Assembly (NCBI GenBank): GCA_905147135.1
Contig: LR990064.1
Location: 14,154,001 to 14,218,000 of the forward strand
Source of the DNA: Blastobasis lacticolella
Lineage: Eukaryota; Arthropoda; Insecta; Lepidoptera; Blastobasidae
Reading direction: 5' to 3'
Length of the DNA stretch: 64,000 nt
Shown here piece by piece: positions 21,363 to 31,015 of the stretch (positions are counted from its first letter, which is position 1; every line of letters starts with the position of its first letter). The notes below the pieces were generated by a model. The model was not told the DNA's origin. It made no database searches and saw only the letters and a program-made list of their open reading frames with translations. Position numbers and translations under genes: made by a program.

Positions 21363-21516
21363 CAACTTTACGTTAGTTGGAGGACAGGCGTAAAGATAAT
21401 ACGATAAAATGACGATATTTACATGTGTTAACTGGAATTGTCAATCCGCCTTTATACATGACAATCACACCTTTTCTGTCCCGTGATCACACTTAAAATT
21501 TAAAAAAAATATATCA

Positions 21517-21806
21517 TTTTGGTCGTTCCTGTCCCGGTTGAGCACTCGCGCGCGAGGGCCCGGGGTCCGCCTTAATAATGATCCAGGATTTGGCAGATTA
21601 GGTAATAAGAGAAAGAGCGCCTCCCATGCTCCGTTACTTTGCTGACAGGGGAACCTGACCAGTTATGGTTTTGCATATTCTGGCGCGTGAATGTGCAGGT
21701 TTCATCACAACCCCTCACATAACGGTTAGTATTCAACTAACATAACACTGGGAATCGAAGTCAGTCTATCGCTTACGCCTATTAGCCACCCACCGACGCT
21801 CCAGGG
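21517..21806 (-). mobile_element. SINE-B, degraded
   Basis: GTCCCGGTTGAGCACTCGCG, GATCCAGGATTTGGCAGATT, GTGCAGGTTTCATCACAAC and GCCACCCACCGACGCTCC mark a nearly complete but indel-rich copy. Confidence 0.8.
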
Positions 21807-21824
21807 GTCCATTTAATACGCTAA

Positions 21825-22112
21825 ACCTAACCTAACCGACAGAAAAAATCGGATATCAACCGACCAAGCACACTTAAACTCAAATATTTTATAAACAACT
21901 AAACCGATTTTAATAAAACTAAGCTAAGTAGGTACTATCTACTACTACTTAACTTTGTACTATCTCTTTTATTTTCTTGTGTACAATAAATTGTTAAATA
22001 AATAAATAAGAATTATCTCGATTAAACTGGCTTTCCAATAGAGGAAACCGCATCCAAATCCGTCCATCCGTTCGGGAGCTACGACGCCTCAAACAGACAC
22101 ACAAAGCCACAT
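21825..22112 (+). repeat. Family F repeat with internal insertion
   Basis: TAACCGACAGAAAAAATCGG, CTCAAATATTTTATAAACAA, AAAACTAAGCTAAG then AATTATCTCGATTAAACTGG and CCATCCGTTCGGGAGCTACG are family F. A ~68-bp piece at about 21945-22012 (TTGTGTACAATAAATTGTTA and AATAAATAAATAAG) splits it and looks like a LINE 3' end. Confidence 0.65.
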
Positions 22113-22540
22113 TTGCATTCGTTTTTCGTCGAACCTGTCAATCCGCCTTCACATTCGGCAATCACTCCCATAACTTATAAACTATGGTAATAAAGTTACG
22201 TACAATAAACGAACAATACTCCTTCCGACTGAGAGGAGACAGGGGCTCGTTAGAAGGGCAAAGTGGAGCGTGAAAATAATAGACGGAGTGTGCCACGCAA
22301 CCCCGGTTGTCCCTTGGAAGTTTTTTTTATAGAAAAACCAAGTATTGGGGCACATAGTGTGGGATTGTAACCGTGATTGTACTCTTTGTGTAAATTCATT
22401 GAGTTTTCAAACTAAAATTCTTTATAATGATATTGATGTAGCGGTTTTTTAATAGGTATGCTTCAGGGAGGCAAACGAGCAAGCGAGTCCCTTAGTCCCT
22501 TAGACACTGGGCCTTAGTCTACTAATTTAATAATTATCAT
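22113..22540. other. Unassigned DNA
   Basis: No gene or family recognised; AAACGAGCAAGCGAG near 22476 may be an old LINE-tail scrap. Confidence 0.3.
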
Positions 22541-22803
22541 TTAAATAAATAAATAATTAATAATAGGGAACAAATTCACACAGCGCCATCTAGCCCCAAA
22601 GTAAGCAAAGCTTGTGTTATGGGTGCTAGATAACTGATAAACTACTTTTATACTTTTAAATACATACTTATTATACATAGAACACTGAGACCCGTAACAG
22701 AAATTAAAAATCATCATTTCAATTTGTGCCCGGCCTGGAATCGAACCCGGGGCCTCTTGCGTGGCAGACGGCATGTTGACCATTAAACCACTCAGGTCGC
22801 CAA
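22541..22803 (-). mobile_element. SINE-A, full length
   Basis: It runs from ATAAATAAATAATTAATAAT through CACAGCGCCATCTAGCCCC and AGACCCGTAACAGAAATTA to GGAATCGAACCCGG (B box), CCTCTTGCGTGGCAGACGG (anticodon arm) and ACCACTCAGGTCGCC. All SINE-A parts are present. Confidence 0.9.
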
Positions 22804-22965
22804 ACATCTATTTTAGATGATTTAAACAGCGGCATCGTTAAGGGTTTGCGTACGACACTTTCTCTGATGACTGGAAAGCCCAACACGGGAAAGACTGACT
22901 CGGTTGTACAGTTAGCAGACATAAGAATGCGCAATAGATGGTGAGGGATTGTTAGCGCAATTTAT

Positions 22966-23187
22966 TAATCATCACAGTCCGTAACAGTCCACTGCAGGAC
23001 TTAGGGCCACTCCCACGAAAGGGGAGGTTATTGCCATAATCTCCACGCTTGGCAGGCGGGTTGGAGATCGCAGTGTTTAAATATAACAATGGAAAATGCT
23101 GCTGCCCATTTTCCAGGTTACGGAGACTCTTGATCTTTTGCCTCGAAAACATTAGTCGCTTTGTACGACGGACACCACACGGCTAGA
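22966..23187 (-). repeat. Family D repeat
   Basis: CACAGTCCGTAACAGTCCAC, CGAAAGGGGAGGTTATTGCC, ATAATCTCCACGCTTGGCAG, AACAATGGAAAATGCTGCTG and CGGACACCACACGGC are shared with 34396-34645 (same strand) and 39586-39828 (opposite strand). The AATCATCACAG end suggests a TGATGA-type tail as in the RTE LINE and SINE-B, so it may be moved by the same machinery (inference). Confidence 0.7.
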
Positions 23188-23344
23188 ATTTATTAATAGT
23201 TCCATTTAATCTCAATGAGCCTGATAAAATATTTGTAAGTACAAGTAAATATCGGCCCACTGTTACTGAGTAAGTGGTAGATACGTGCCAACACGGGGCA
23301 AGGATTTGCTTTCAACTTTTAAATTGATGATAAATGCCATGTTA

Positions 23345-23585
23345 TAAAAGACACAATAGGATTTCAAGAGAGGTAGGGCATAGCGGGGTTTCTCGTTCGA
23401 TTTAGAGCCGCCCGACTGGGGAAGTACCTCCACCTTACAGAATATCGCAGCTAAATTATACTCTTTTAAATAGTATTGTGTTTCTGCCGGTGAGTAAGGT
23501 TTCCAGTGCTCCATGGGGTGGGGATATGGGGAACCGTGGCGTTGGCAGTGAAGTGGCATTTGCCTTTTTGCTGCCGTAAATCTAC
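23345..23585 (+). repeat. Family C repeat
   Basis: AAGAGAGGTAGGGCATAGCG, GAGCCGCCCGACTGGGGAAG, TATTGTGTTTCTGCCGGTG and CAGTGCTCCATGGGGTGGGG match 39231-39450. The end is truncated after TTTGCCTTTTTGCTG. Confidence 0.75.
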
Positions 23586-23777
23586 TGGTACTTTTAAAGT
23601 TATTGAAATATAGGTATGACATACTGTCTGTAGACGTGTCGTTTACGACATAGTAGGCTTAAGTGGGAAAAAAGCAAAACTGTTCACGGTTAATTTGATT
23701 AGTTATACTTTAATAAATTCTAGAAGGTACCAAGGTAATCATTATATAATATAGAATGCCTAGTTTTCATGCGTTGC

Positions 23778-23937
23778 TTAAATAATAAATAATCGTGGAC
23801 AAATTCACACAGCGCCATCTAGCCCCAAACTAAGCAAAGCTTGTACCTACTATGGGTGCTAGATAACTGATCTACTACATATATACTTTTAAATACATAC
23901 TTATTATACATAGAACACCCAGACCCGTAACATCTAT
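23778..23937 (-). mobile_element. SINE-A, head missing
   Basis: AATAAATAATCGTGGACAAA, CACAGCGCCATCTAGCCCC to CACCCAGACCCGTAAC. It ends directly against a LINE poly(T), which appears to have replaced the head. Confidence 0.85.
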
Positions 23938-24012
23938 CTTTTTTTTTATACCACTAAGGTGGCAAACAAGCTTGCGGCCTGCCTGATGGTAAGCAGTCAC
24001 CGCAGCCTATCT
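23938..24012 (-). repeat. LINE 3' tail fragment
   Basis: TTTTTTTTTATACCACTAAGG-type T-run, CTTGCGGCCTGCCTGATGG and CAGTCACCGCAGCC; same tail as at 14650 and 15876. Confidence 0.7.
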
Positions 24013-24350
24013 AATATTAACATATTATTAAACATTTAAAATAAAGTACAACGGTCAGTAAGGCCGAACGGTAAGTAATGTCAATGTAACATAAAAAAGA
24101 CACAAATGTAGCGACGGGACTTTAATATTGTTTCTGTTTGTATGAATGAAGAACCCTGCAATTAAGAAATATCATTCAATTTATATTAAGTATTATAATT
24201 AAGTAAGATTAACCTCTTTCTAAGCCTTCATTGCAGGCATTCCTGACACTTATTATAGGACATAAAATTATTAAAGAAAATACCCCATTAATAATTTCAT
24301 CAAAATATAAATGAGGAAAAATTCGGTACTTTTCCAAATACCGAATTCCT
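24013..24350. other. Unassigned AT-rich DNA
   Basis: No recognised element. Confidence 0.35.
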
Positions 24351-24634
24351 AGCTAATGCGCTTATTACACATTCCTAAATTCAGTGACTGAATTCAGAAA
24401 CAAAAAGCGTGACAGCAAATCAAAGTGGAATGTATTGCTCATACAATAAGGTCCATTTTTGTATCACTTATACTAAGTCTCGCGTCGCTCCGCTTCTCAA
24501 AAATCCGAGATACAAAAATGGACCTTACTCTATAGCAAATACTTTAGCAATACTTTCCACTTTGATTAGCTCTCACGCTTTTTGTTTCTGAATTCAGTCA
24601 CTGAATTTAGGAATGTGTTTTAAGCGCATAAGCT
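24351..24634. mobile_element. 284-bp palindromic inverted-repeat element
   Basis: The left arm begins AGCTAATGCGCTTATTACAC and continues TTCCTAAATTCAGTGACTGA and AACAAAAAGCGTGA. The right arm in reverse complement begins AGCTTATGCGCTTAAAACAC and continues identically through TTCCTAAATTCAGTGACTGA and AACAAAAAGCGTGA. Pairing resumes at GGTCCATTTTTGTATC towards the centre. The whole unit would fold into one long hairpin. It sits against a truncated LINE C-terminus. No coding capacity; MITE or foldback type. Confidence 0.8.
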
Positions 24635-24965
24635 GCAAACAGTGTGCGAAGCAGTTGCACGACCTCATTCCGCCGGCCCCTTTCCGCCATCGGGAGACGC
24701 GATCCAGGCGAGCGCTTCATCCTTATGTCGTGGATCTTCCAACTATCCGCACGAGCCGCTTTGGCTCGACTTTTATAATGCGTACGGCTAAGGAGTGGAA
24801 TGCGTTGCCTGCGAGTGTGTTCCCTGATCAATATAATCTGGATGCCTTCAAGGCTAGAGTGAATAGGCTGTTCCTAGACAGGCATGCTCCATCATCAGCC
24901 GCATCCTCACTTACCACCAGGTGAGGTGGCGGTTAAATGCCTGGCTAGTATAGTAATAAAAAAAA
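24635..24965 (+). pseudogene. LINE family X ORF2 C-terminus and 3' UTR
   Basis: It encodes [20 protein letters not shown], then [40 protein letters not shown] and [16 protein letters not shown] before a stop. This is the typical C-terminus of a CR1/Jockey-type ORF2. A short 3' UTR (GTGAGGTGGCGGTTAAATGC) and an A-rich tail at 24955-24977 follow. The 5' truncation coincides with the end of the palindromic element. About 100 residues are open. Confidence 0.8.
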
Positions 24966-25226
24966 ATAAAAAAAACATTCCAATTGTAATCCAAACTATC
25001 AATACAGTACTCAATAAAGATATACCTGCACCTCCCATCAACTCGTGCGCAGCCTGCAAGCGGACCAATCGCGGGCGCGATGGCATCATGCCTTTCGCTG
25101 ATTGGTTGGTAAGCGGTAAGGGCGGTACTCTATTCAGGTATTTAGTGCAGACGTTGCGATTTTATTGGTACAGGTTGATTGTGAACTTAAATGTGAACCT
25201 ATGGATGGAAGTGGTTAGAAGTATTA

Positions 25227-25472
25227 ATAATAAAAATAAATAATCGTGGACAAATTCACACAGCGCCATCTAGCCCCAAACTAAGTATAGCTTAGTGCTA
25301 GCTAACTGATATACTGCTTATATACTTTTTAAATACATACTTATTATATATAGAACACCCAGACTAACAGAAATTAAAATTCATTATTAAAATTTCTGCC
25401 CGGCCGGGAATCGAACCCGGGACCTCTTGCGTGGAGACTGACATGTTGACCACTGAACCACTGAGGTCGTCG
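25227..25472 (-). mobile_element. SINE-A, full length
   Basis: From AAAAATAAATAATCGTGGAC through CACAGCGCCATCTAGCCCC to TCTGCCCGGCCGGGAATCG, AACCCGGGACCTCTTGCG and CCACTGAACCACTGAGGTCG. Complete apart from a small deletion around the GGGTGCTAGATAAC segment. Confidence 0.9.
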
Positions 25473-25659
25473 TTCTAAAAAGGATTCCAAAATAATTGTA
25501 ATTTTAGTTGTTTGGAATTTGGAAATGGATACAAGGTGTACCAGATACCCCTGCCAAAAGGGGCTTAGGAACTCGTTATTCATTTTAAAATAATTTAAAT
25601 TTATCAAATAATTTTAAAAACTCTAAGAAAAGTTGCGTTAGGGTGACTTTTTCATCGAT

Positions 25660-25812
25660 CGTACATAATGTTTTAAACTATCGCGGTTATTATCACACAA
25701 TTTAAAGGTACCTATGTTTCGGGTTTTCTACCGCGTATCTACCATTGTTTACGAGTAGCCCGAAATTAAGGTACGGGGTAGGAAACCCGGAACATACCTT
25801 TAAAATGTGTTT
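25660..25812. mobile_element. Family E inverted-repeat element
   Basis: Left terminus CATAATGTTTTAAACTATCG, then TTTAAAGGTACCTATGTTTC and GGGTTTTCTACCGCGTA. The right arm TACGGGGTAGGAAACCCGGA then ACATACCTTTAAAATGTG pairs with the left one. The terminal CATTATG of the right end is missing. No coding. Confidence 0.7.
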
Positions 25813-25955
25813 TTTACAGTTTATCTAGGTAGAACTGGATTTTCTGTCGAGACAATAAGCAGTTTTCCAATAGGTATTTAAAACATTCCTAACCATTCAC
25901 TAGATGGCGCCCCTTCAATTTTGGTAATTGATAATCGCTTGAAATAGGTTCTTAG

Positions 25956-27026
25956 TAGAGATGAAACGGATAGTTGTTTGGCCGGATACCGGATACCGAA
26001 TATCCGGCCAGCGTCCTAGCCGGATAGCCGGATATCCGGCGGCCGGATATTTACAGGTCATAGTCTCTGAACAAGTTTGTACAAGCTGTATACGACTGCA
26101 TGTGTTTATGTAATTTATAGTTTTCGTTTAATGTGAATAATTTGAACGTTGATCTGAACAATTCTTCCGCCCTTATACGGATTGATAGTTTCAATATACG
26201 GGCTTACACATTAGCCCACAGCATCGTAGGGGATAAACGACATCGTATACTACCTCTAAATATAAAGAAATTCATTTTTAAGCCAGTATAATATTTTTAC
26301 ATATCTATAATATAAAATCTTGATTGACTTTAAATTATTACACTAAGTACATTATAATACTAAACAGCACTTGTCAAAACTACACACGATAAAAATGCGT
26401 ATTTATTCTGATCAGCGGGTGTCACCCTGTTGGGCAAAGTACGTAATGTCTATACTCGTGGAAGCTCAATGCGATGGTGTAAGCATGTGCTCCGCCGCCC
26501 CAAAGATCACCTTAGTGCAAGTAGCCCTAAATTTGGCGACAACGACTCGCTGACGCGGAAGACACCCACATGCCACCTGGCTGACGGCGGACCAACGGAA
26601 ACTGAAGGACAATATTATTGACGCTGCTACTGCTCAAAATAGAAAGAAATGGAGGAAGCAGACAAGGAGAGCTGACTCCAGCTAATGGAAAAGGCATAGT
26701 GTAAAAATAAGAGACCAGAAAGCTATTAAAAATTTTTCCTAACCTACCAAATGAACGATACGAGTAGAATAGGTGTCGATGTCGACATAATCAATACTTC
26801 TTTGATTAATATTTATGGTTTTTAAACGTTTTGATACTTTTATTCGACTGCTACAGAAGGGCATATATTTCCGATAAGCAAAATCACTTTTATGGGCTTT
26901 ACATACATTTTTTACTATCCGGTATCCGGCTGGATATAAACTCATTATCCGGTATCCGGCCGGATAGTAAATTATGGCCGGATAGGCCGGATACCGGATA
27001 GTAGCCGGATATCCGTTACATCTCTA
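25956..27026. mobile_element. Non-autonomous hAT element with 8-bp target duplication
   Basis: The left end reads TAGAGATGAAACGGATAG; the right end in reverse complement reads TAGAGATGTAACGGATAT. Both are flanked by GTTCTTAG, at 25948-25955 and 27027-27034. Subterminal sequence on both sides is rich in CCGGATA/TATCCGG repeats. An 8-bp duplication with TAGAGATG-type ends fits the hAT superfamily. No transposase is encoded in the 1071 bp. The empty site at 41129-41136 carries a single CTAAGAAC, the same 8 bases on the other strand. Confidence 0.9.
26380..26700 (+). pseudogene. RTE-like LINE fragment inside the hAT element
   Basis: Across frames the plus strand reads GKVRNVYTRGSSMRWCKHVL then RRPKDHLSASS and, further on, NRKKWRKQTRRADSS. 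This is the pattern of the RTE-type C-terminal region: D-K-V-R-N-x-Y, a W-x-x-H-V-x-R-R-P-E step, then K-W-R-x-x-T-R-R-A-D. Frame shifts and stops break it. It either inserted into the hAT element or was captured by it. Confidence 0.65.
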
Positions 27027-27157
27027 GTTCTTAGCAAACAGGATATAAACACTGGGTACGTTGCAGTGCATAATATTGTATATGTCAATTGTAGGAGCGC
27101 CATCTATTCATGCTTTTTGAAACCAACTATTAATACCTACTGGAAAACTCCTCATTA

Positions 27158-27825
27158 TTATTAAATTGTCTGCACGACGGCACCTACCAAATTGTAGTTC
27201 CAGCCATGAATAGTATCGCTTTGATGTTTTCCGCTTAATCACACCTACCTGCTTCCAACGATATAGGTACCTACATACACACAACCCTAACATACCAAAC
27301 ATTTTTCTTCCAAAAAGAAAGAAAAGGGCTGAAGCTATAAGTACGAAGACGTGAATAAAGGGTAAATTGAATGTCGCCAACAAACAACGACAAAGGAAAA
27401 CCTTCTCTAAAACACTCCAATGTAATAGAGATGGGGCTGGTAACTCAGCAGAATTCCTTGCGTCAACACCCTCACGCGTAGTGCAGGACGCCCTGCGGCC
27501 AGGAGGAAAGTCTGCTAATTTAATTTAGCTCACATGCTTTTGATATTTAACTGAGACTAAAATATGCCTTGAGTATTCTGCAAAATAGTTTTAATATTGT
27601 ATGTCTATTTGCGTGGTAATATACATACATATAATAAAAATTAGATAAAATTTGCAGTTTTGAAAAATTAAATACCTATATAAAATTCATGCAACACCTT
27701 GTAAAGTTCGAGTTACCTACGCTAAGTCATGCGTTAATCAGTTCCTCAATTTTTAGTAAAAAAAATTAATTTGGATTTAATATTATATTGTACGATCAAT
27801 ATTTAGGTAGTCTATATTCAGGCCT
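27158..27825. other. Unassigned AT-rich DNA
   Basis: No gene or shared repeat recognised. Confidence 0.35.
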
Positions 27826-27960
27826 GAAGACCTGTAATGTAACACAGTACAGTTACTCGTAATCTAGTACAGGCTCCAGTCTCCACATACATAATACATA
27901 ACTATGTAAAAGTATTAGTAACAATTATTGTAAATGTGGAGAAAATAAATAAATATTTAT
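27826..27960 (+). repeat. LINE 3' UTR with AATAAA
   Basis: CTAGTACAGGCTCCAGTCTC then GTGGAGAAAATAAATAAATA, like the 3' end at 11326-11490. Confidence 0.55.
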
Positions 27961-28145
27961 ATTTATATCTGGCCATGACAGAATATCAACGGGTCTAGGT
28001 AAAACTCATACCGAGTTTCACCTAGACCCACATGCTGAGTCATGTACCAGTTAGTCTATAACAAACTTTTGTATTACCTATACACACGTACATTGTTATA
28101 AAAATATGTTATTTTATAGACAAATAAAGATTTCTATTTATACCT
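27961..28145 (+). repeat. LINE family J 3' UTR
   Basis: TCTGGCCATGACAGAATATC, GACCCACATGCTGAGTCATG and ATAGACAAATAAAGATTTC with TATTTATA correspond to the reverse complement of 54636-54800, where the element carries a LINE C-terminal frame upstream. AATAAA lies close to the end. Only the 3' UTR is present here. Confidence 0.65.
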
Positions 28146-28399
28146 ATTTAGAATAAGTGAGTAAACTCATCCACACAAGAAATGAGTTACGAAACGCAGT
28201 GTTGCCCCTCCCTACAATGTGAGCCCTTTGAAGTCTAAAGGACCAGTTGACCTATGCCCATTGATCTTTATGTAAATTATATTAGAGATCACTTGCTATC
28301 GCTGCGTGCCCATGGATATACTCGTAATGTAAGTATTGGAGCTTTGTTTCCTTCGTTTTGATTTTGGAATTGCGTCCTTTTGTTTTACATATGTATAGT

Positions 28400-28607
28400 A
28401 AGTAAGTAAGGTGCCGGTGAGTAAGGTTTCCAGTGCTCCATGGTGTGGGGATTTGGGGAACCGTAGCTTTGGCAGTGTTATAGAGGTGGGCAACGCATTG
28501 GCTATACTCTTGGTGTTGCTAATGTCTATAGGCAGTGGTGACCACTTTCCAGCAGGTGGCCCGCTTGCCTGTTTGCCTACTGTATGACATTAAAAAAAGC
28601 GTAGGTA
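28400..28607 (+). repeat. Family C repeat
   Basis: GCCGGTGAGTAAGGTTTCCA, then GTGGGCAACGCATTGGC, TTGGTGTTGCTAATGTCTAT and GGCCCGCTTGCCTGTTTGCC end in a GACATTAAAAAAAG tail. The middle CATTTGCC segment is deleted compared with 39231-39585. Confidence 0.75.
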
Positions 28608-28669
28608 CTGTATGTATAGTAGCGTATATTGTGTATAGGAGTAGCTTTTGCTTGTGCGTGTATATGTAA

Positions 28670-28812
28670 TAGGTAAAACTTTTACGGGGTCGGCAACGCG
28701 TGGGTGATGCCTCTGGTATTGCCAGCGTCCATAGGCTGCGGTGACTGCTTACCATTAGACAGGCCGTAAGCTTGTTTGCCGCCTTAGTGGTATAAAAAAA
28801 AATAAAAAAAAG
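28670..28812 (+). repeat. LINE 3' tail with A-rich end
   Basis: GGCAACGCGTGGGTGATGCC, CAGCGTCCATAGGCTGCGG, GTAAGCTTGTTTGCCGCC and TTAGTGGTATAAAAAAAAAT. This is the sense version of the T-run fragments at 14650, 15876 and 23938. Confidence 0.7.
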
Positions 28813-28837
28813 GTAGGTACTAATGTATATAGGATAT

Positions 28838-29465
28838 GGAGTCTCGGTGACCTAGTGGTAAAGTGGTATCCGCCTCGCAAAGCGATAGGTACCCATCAGG
28901 TTCGAATTCCACTGCCGCCATGTACCAATGACCCTTTTCTGAGTTATGTACATTAGTTGAACACTAACCGATGCTCTCACGGTGAGGGAAACAATCGTGA
29001 TGAAAAGTGCACATTCAGACGATTGAATATGGAAGAATGATCCAATCTGGACAGGTTCACCTGGTAGCTGGGTTGCGGAGGTCAGATGGCAGTCGCTCCA
29101 CTGTAACTACCTGATCAGGCAAATCCTGGATCATAGTCAAGGCAGACCCGACGACGACCTGAGTGGTTCAATGGTCAACATCGGCCGGTCTGCCACGCAA
29201 GAGGTCCCGGGTTTGATTCCCGGCCGGGCAGAAGTTGAAATGATAAATTTTAATTTCCGTTACGGGTCTGGGTGTTCTATGTATAATAAGTATGTATTAA
29301 CAAAAAGGTATTTAGATAGTATATCAGTTATCTAGCACCCATAGTACAAGCTTTGCTTAGTTTGGGGCTAGATGGCGCTGTGTGAATTTGTCCACGAATA
29401 TTTATTATATTTATTATTACCCCCGGCAACCTGGACATTAACGCCAACATGATGATGATGATGAG
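28838..29465 (+). mobile_element. SINE-B containing an inserted SINE-A
   Basis: The head (GTCTCGGTGACCTAGTGG, AGGTTCGAATTCCACTGCC) and body run to GATCATAGTCAAGGCAGACC at 29149. The 3' end resumes at about 29409 with CCCGGCAACCTGGACATTAA and the ATGATGATGATGATG tail. The SINE-A at 29150-29408 therefore inserted into an already present SINE-B. Confidence 0.85.
29150..29408 (+). mobile_element. SINE-A, full length, nested in SINE-B
   Basis: GACGACCTGAGTGGTTCAAT, CTGCCACGCAAGAGGTCCCG, GGGTTTGATTCCCGGCCGGG, the GGTCTGGGTGTTCTATG body and the CCACGAATATTTATTATATT tail. It is one of the most complete copies and the nesting makes it younger than the surrounding SINE-B. Confidence 0.9.
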
Positions 29466-29544
29466 TGTGTACCTATAGGATATTAGTAGTTTAAATATAG
29501 GTATGTCAGTTTGTTATTCTGTGAAATAATAACTAAGGTCCTTG

Positions 29545-29835
29545 TCGAACGAGTATTTTTTTTTTATTGTCAATAGGCATTTGACCTCAACTCACCTGAT
29601 GGAAAGCGACGATGAGGTCGAAGATGTAGCATGCGTGCCTAGAAGATACCTATTCACTCTTGATTTGAAGACACCAAGGTTATACATATCAGGGAACAAT
29701 GACTCTGGCAGAGAGTTCCAGTCCTTTGCAGTGCGCATAAGAAAAGTGGATGCAAAACGCTTAGTACGAGATGGTGGGACGTCTACCATAAATGGATGAC
29801 GTTCTTTTGTTCCCCTCGTTGTTCGATAATAAATA
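29545..29835 (-). pseudogene. LINE family X ORF2 C-terminus
   Basis: The minus strand encodes [56 protein letters not shown] and a stop. The poly(A) tail is the T-run at 29559-29568. It matches the products at 24635 and 20078. Upstream residues are lost at about 29830, by 5' truncation. Confidence 0.8.
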
Positions 29836-29984
29836 AATGAAGTATGAGTGCAAGTGAGTGACAGAGACGACATTCGAAACCGAAACTAGCCGAACGCATT
29901 ATTTACTGCCGAGTAGAGTACATGCCCAAGTGAGTGAAAACTTTATAGTGCATAGCTAAGTGTAGGTATCTATACATAGTCTAA

Positions 29985-30180
29985 AACAAAGTCGCTTCCC
30001 GCCGTCTGTCCCTATGTATCTATGTACGCTTAGATCTTTTAAAGTACGCAACGGATTTTAATGGGCTTTTCAACAATAGATAGAGTGATTCATGAGGAAG
30101 GTTTAGACAAAAAAAGAGGATGGTAGGAGTAAAGTAGGTGTAAAGTAGGTGTAAAGTAGATATCGAGTAGGTGTAGGGTA
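29985..30180 (+). repeat. Family M repeat
   Basis: AGTCGCTTCCCGCCGTCTGT, ACGCTTAGATCTTTTAAAGT, CAACAATAGATAGAGTGATT and GAGGAAGGTTTAGAC are shared with 43705-43870. It ends with a GTGTAAAGTAGGTGTAAAGT short tandem repeat at 30129-30170. Confidence 0.65.
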
Positions 30181-30186
30181 GGTGAT

Positions 30187-31015
30187 CGGCCCCATTAGCC
30201 ATTAGGCCATATACGCTCTTTCTTAGCCACCTTGAATGACACCCATTGGTCACTGCAACTGCTTGTCTGCCGTGTAACATAAAAAAAAATTTAAAAAAAT
30301 ATCACAATCCGGCCGTGACCGGATTGCGGTGGCGTAATCCGGTTTACTGCGGCCACTGACGCTCTTTAGGAAATCGACAATTATAAGGCCACTGATGCTC
30401 TTTAGACCACTGACGATTTTAAGGCCACTCACGCTCTTTAGGTCACCAAAGCTCTTTAGGCCATCAACGCTCTTCAGACCACCGACGCTCATTCTTTTTA
30501 AGCCTTTACAACTTAGCCGCCTTGTATAACACCCATTGGTCTGAGATGTTGGTCTTATACCCTATTCTGCACTACGCCAAATGATATTACCAAGAAGCAC
30601 AATCAAAACTTCTGTTCCTGCTATTTCTAGAGCTCCATATCAAAGCGGGCTGTTATCACAATCTGGCCGAGACCGGATAGCGGTGGCGTAAACCGGTTTA
30701 CTGCGGTCACCTACGCTCTTTATTCCACCGACGATTTTAAGGCCACCTGCACTCTTTAATCCACTGACGCCCTTTAGGCCACCGACGCTTTTTAGGCCAC
30801 CGACACTCTTTCCTCTTAAGCCTCAACTTAGCCACCTTATATGACACCCATTGGTCTGAGATTTTGATGCTATAAACAATACCAAATATCATTACCAAAA
30901 GGCACAATCAAAACTTCTGTTCCTGCTATTCCTAAAGCTCCATATCAAAGCGGGTTGTTATCACAATCCGGCCGTGACCGGATAGCGGTGGCGTAAACCG
31001 GTTTACTGCGGTTTT
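30187..31015. repeat. Satellite-like array with an internal 18-bp minisatellite
   Basis: Units begin TATCACAATCCGGCCGTGAC at 30300, 30654 and 30959, so the periods are 354 and 305 bp. Each full unit contains degenerate 18-bp repeats on the theme GGCCACYGACGCTCTTTA (30351-30495 and 30705-30815), followed by a conserved part (CACCCATTGGTCTGAG, ATCAAAACTTCTGTTCCTGC). The unit length difference comes mainly from different numbers of 18-bp repeats. A partial unit before 30258 is split by an A-rich LINE tail at about 30257-30299. On the minus strand the 18-mers read as LKSVSG-type six-residue repeats, which is not evidence of a protein. Confidence 0.85.

Larger units (their letters stand above)
25856..27157. 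mobile_element. Inverted-repeat element hosting a hAT insertion
   Basis: The left end AGCAGTTTTCCAATAGGTAT and the right end, in reverse complement GAGGAGTTTTCCAGTAGGTA, are terminal inverted repeats. Both arms carry a second pair, TAGATGGCGCC on the left and GGAGCGCCATCTA on the right. The same element without the internal hAT occupies 40834-41228 in inverse orientation. Net length without the hAT insertion and one target copy is about 0.22 kb here, so part of the middle may be lost compared with the 41-kb copy (~395 bp). Confidence 0.75.

Noticed and set aside
29155..29230. A tRNA-Gly(GCC) gene
   Set aside because: The 5' and 3' acceptor strands do not pair and the body of SINE-A follows directly; it is the SINE head.
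30250..30492. A repeat protein with LKSVSG-type units on the minus strand
   Set aside because: The frame only mirrors an 18-bp minisatellite; the second array unit does not keep it open to the same extent, and no start context or flanking coding sequence is seen.
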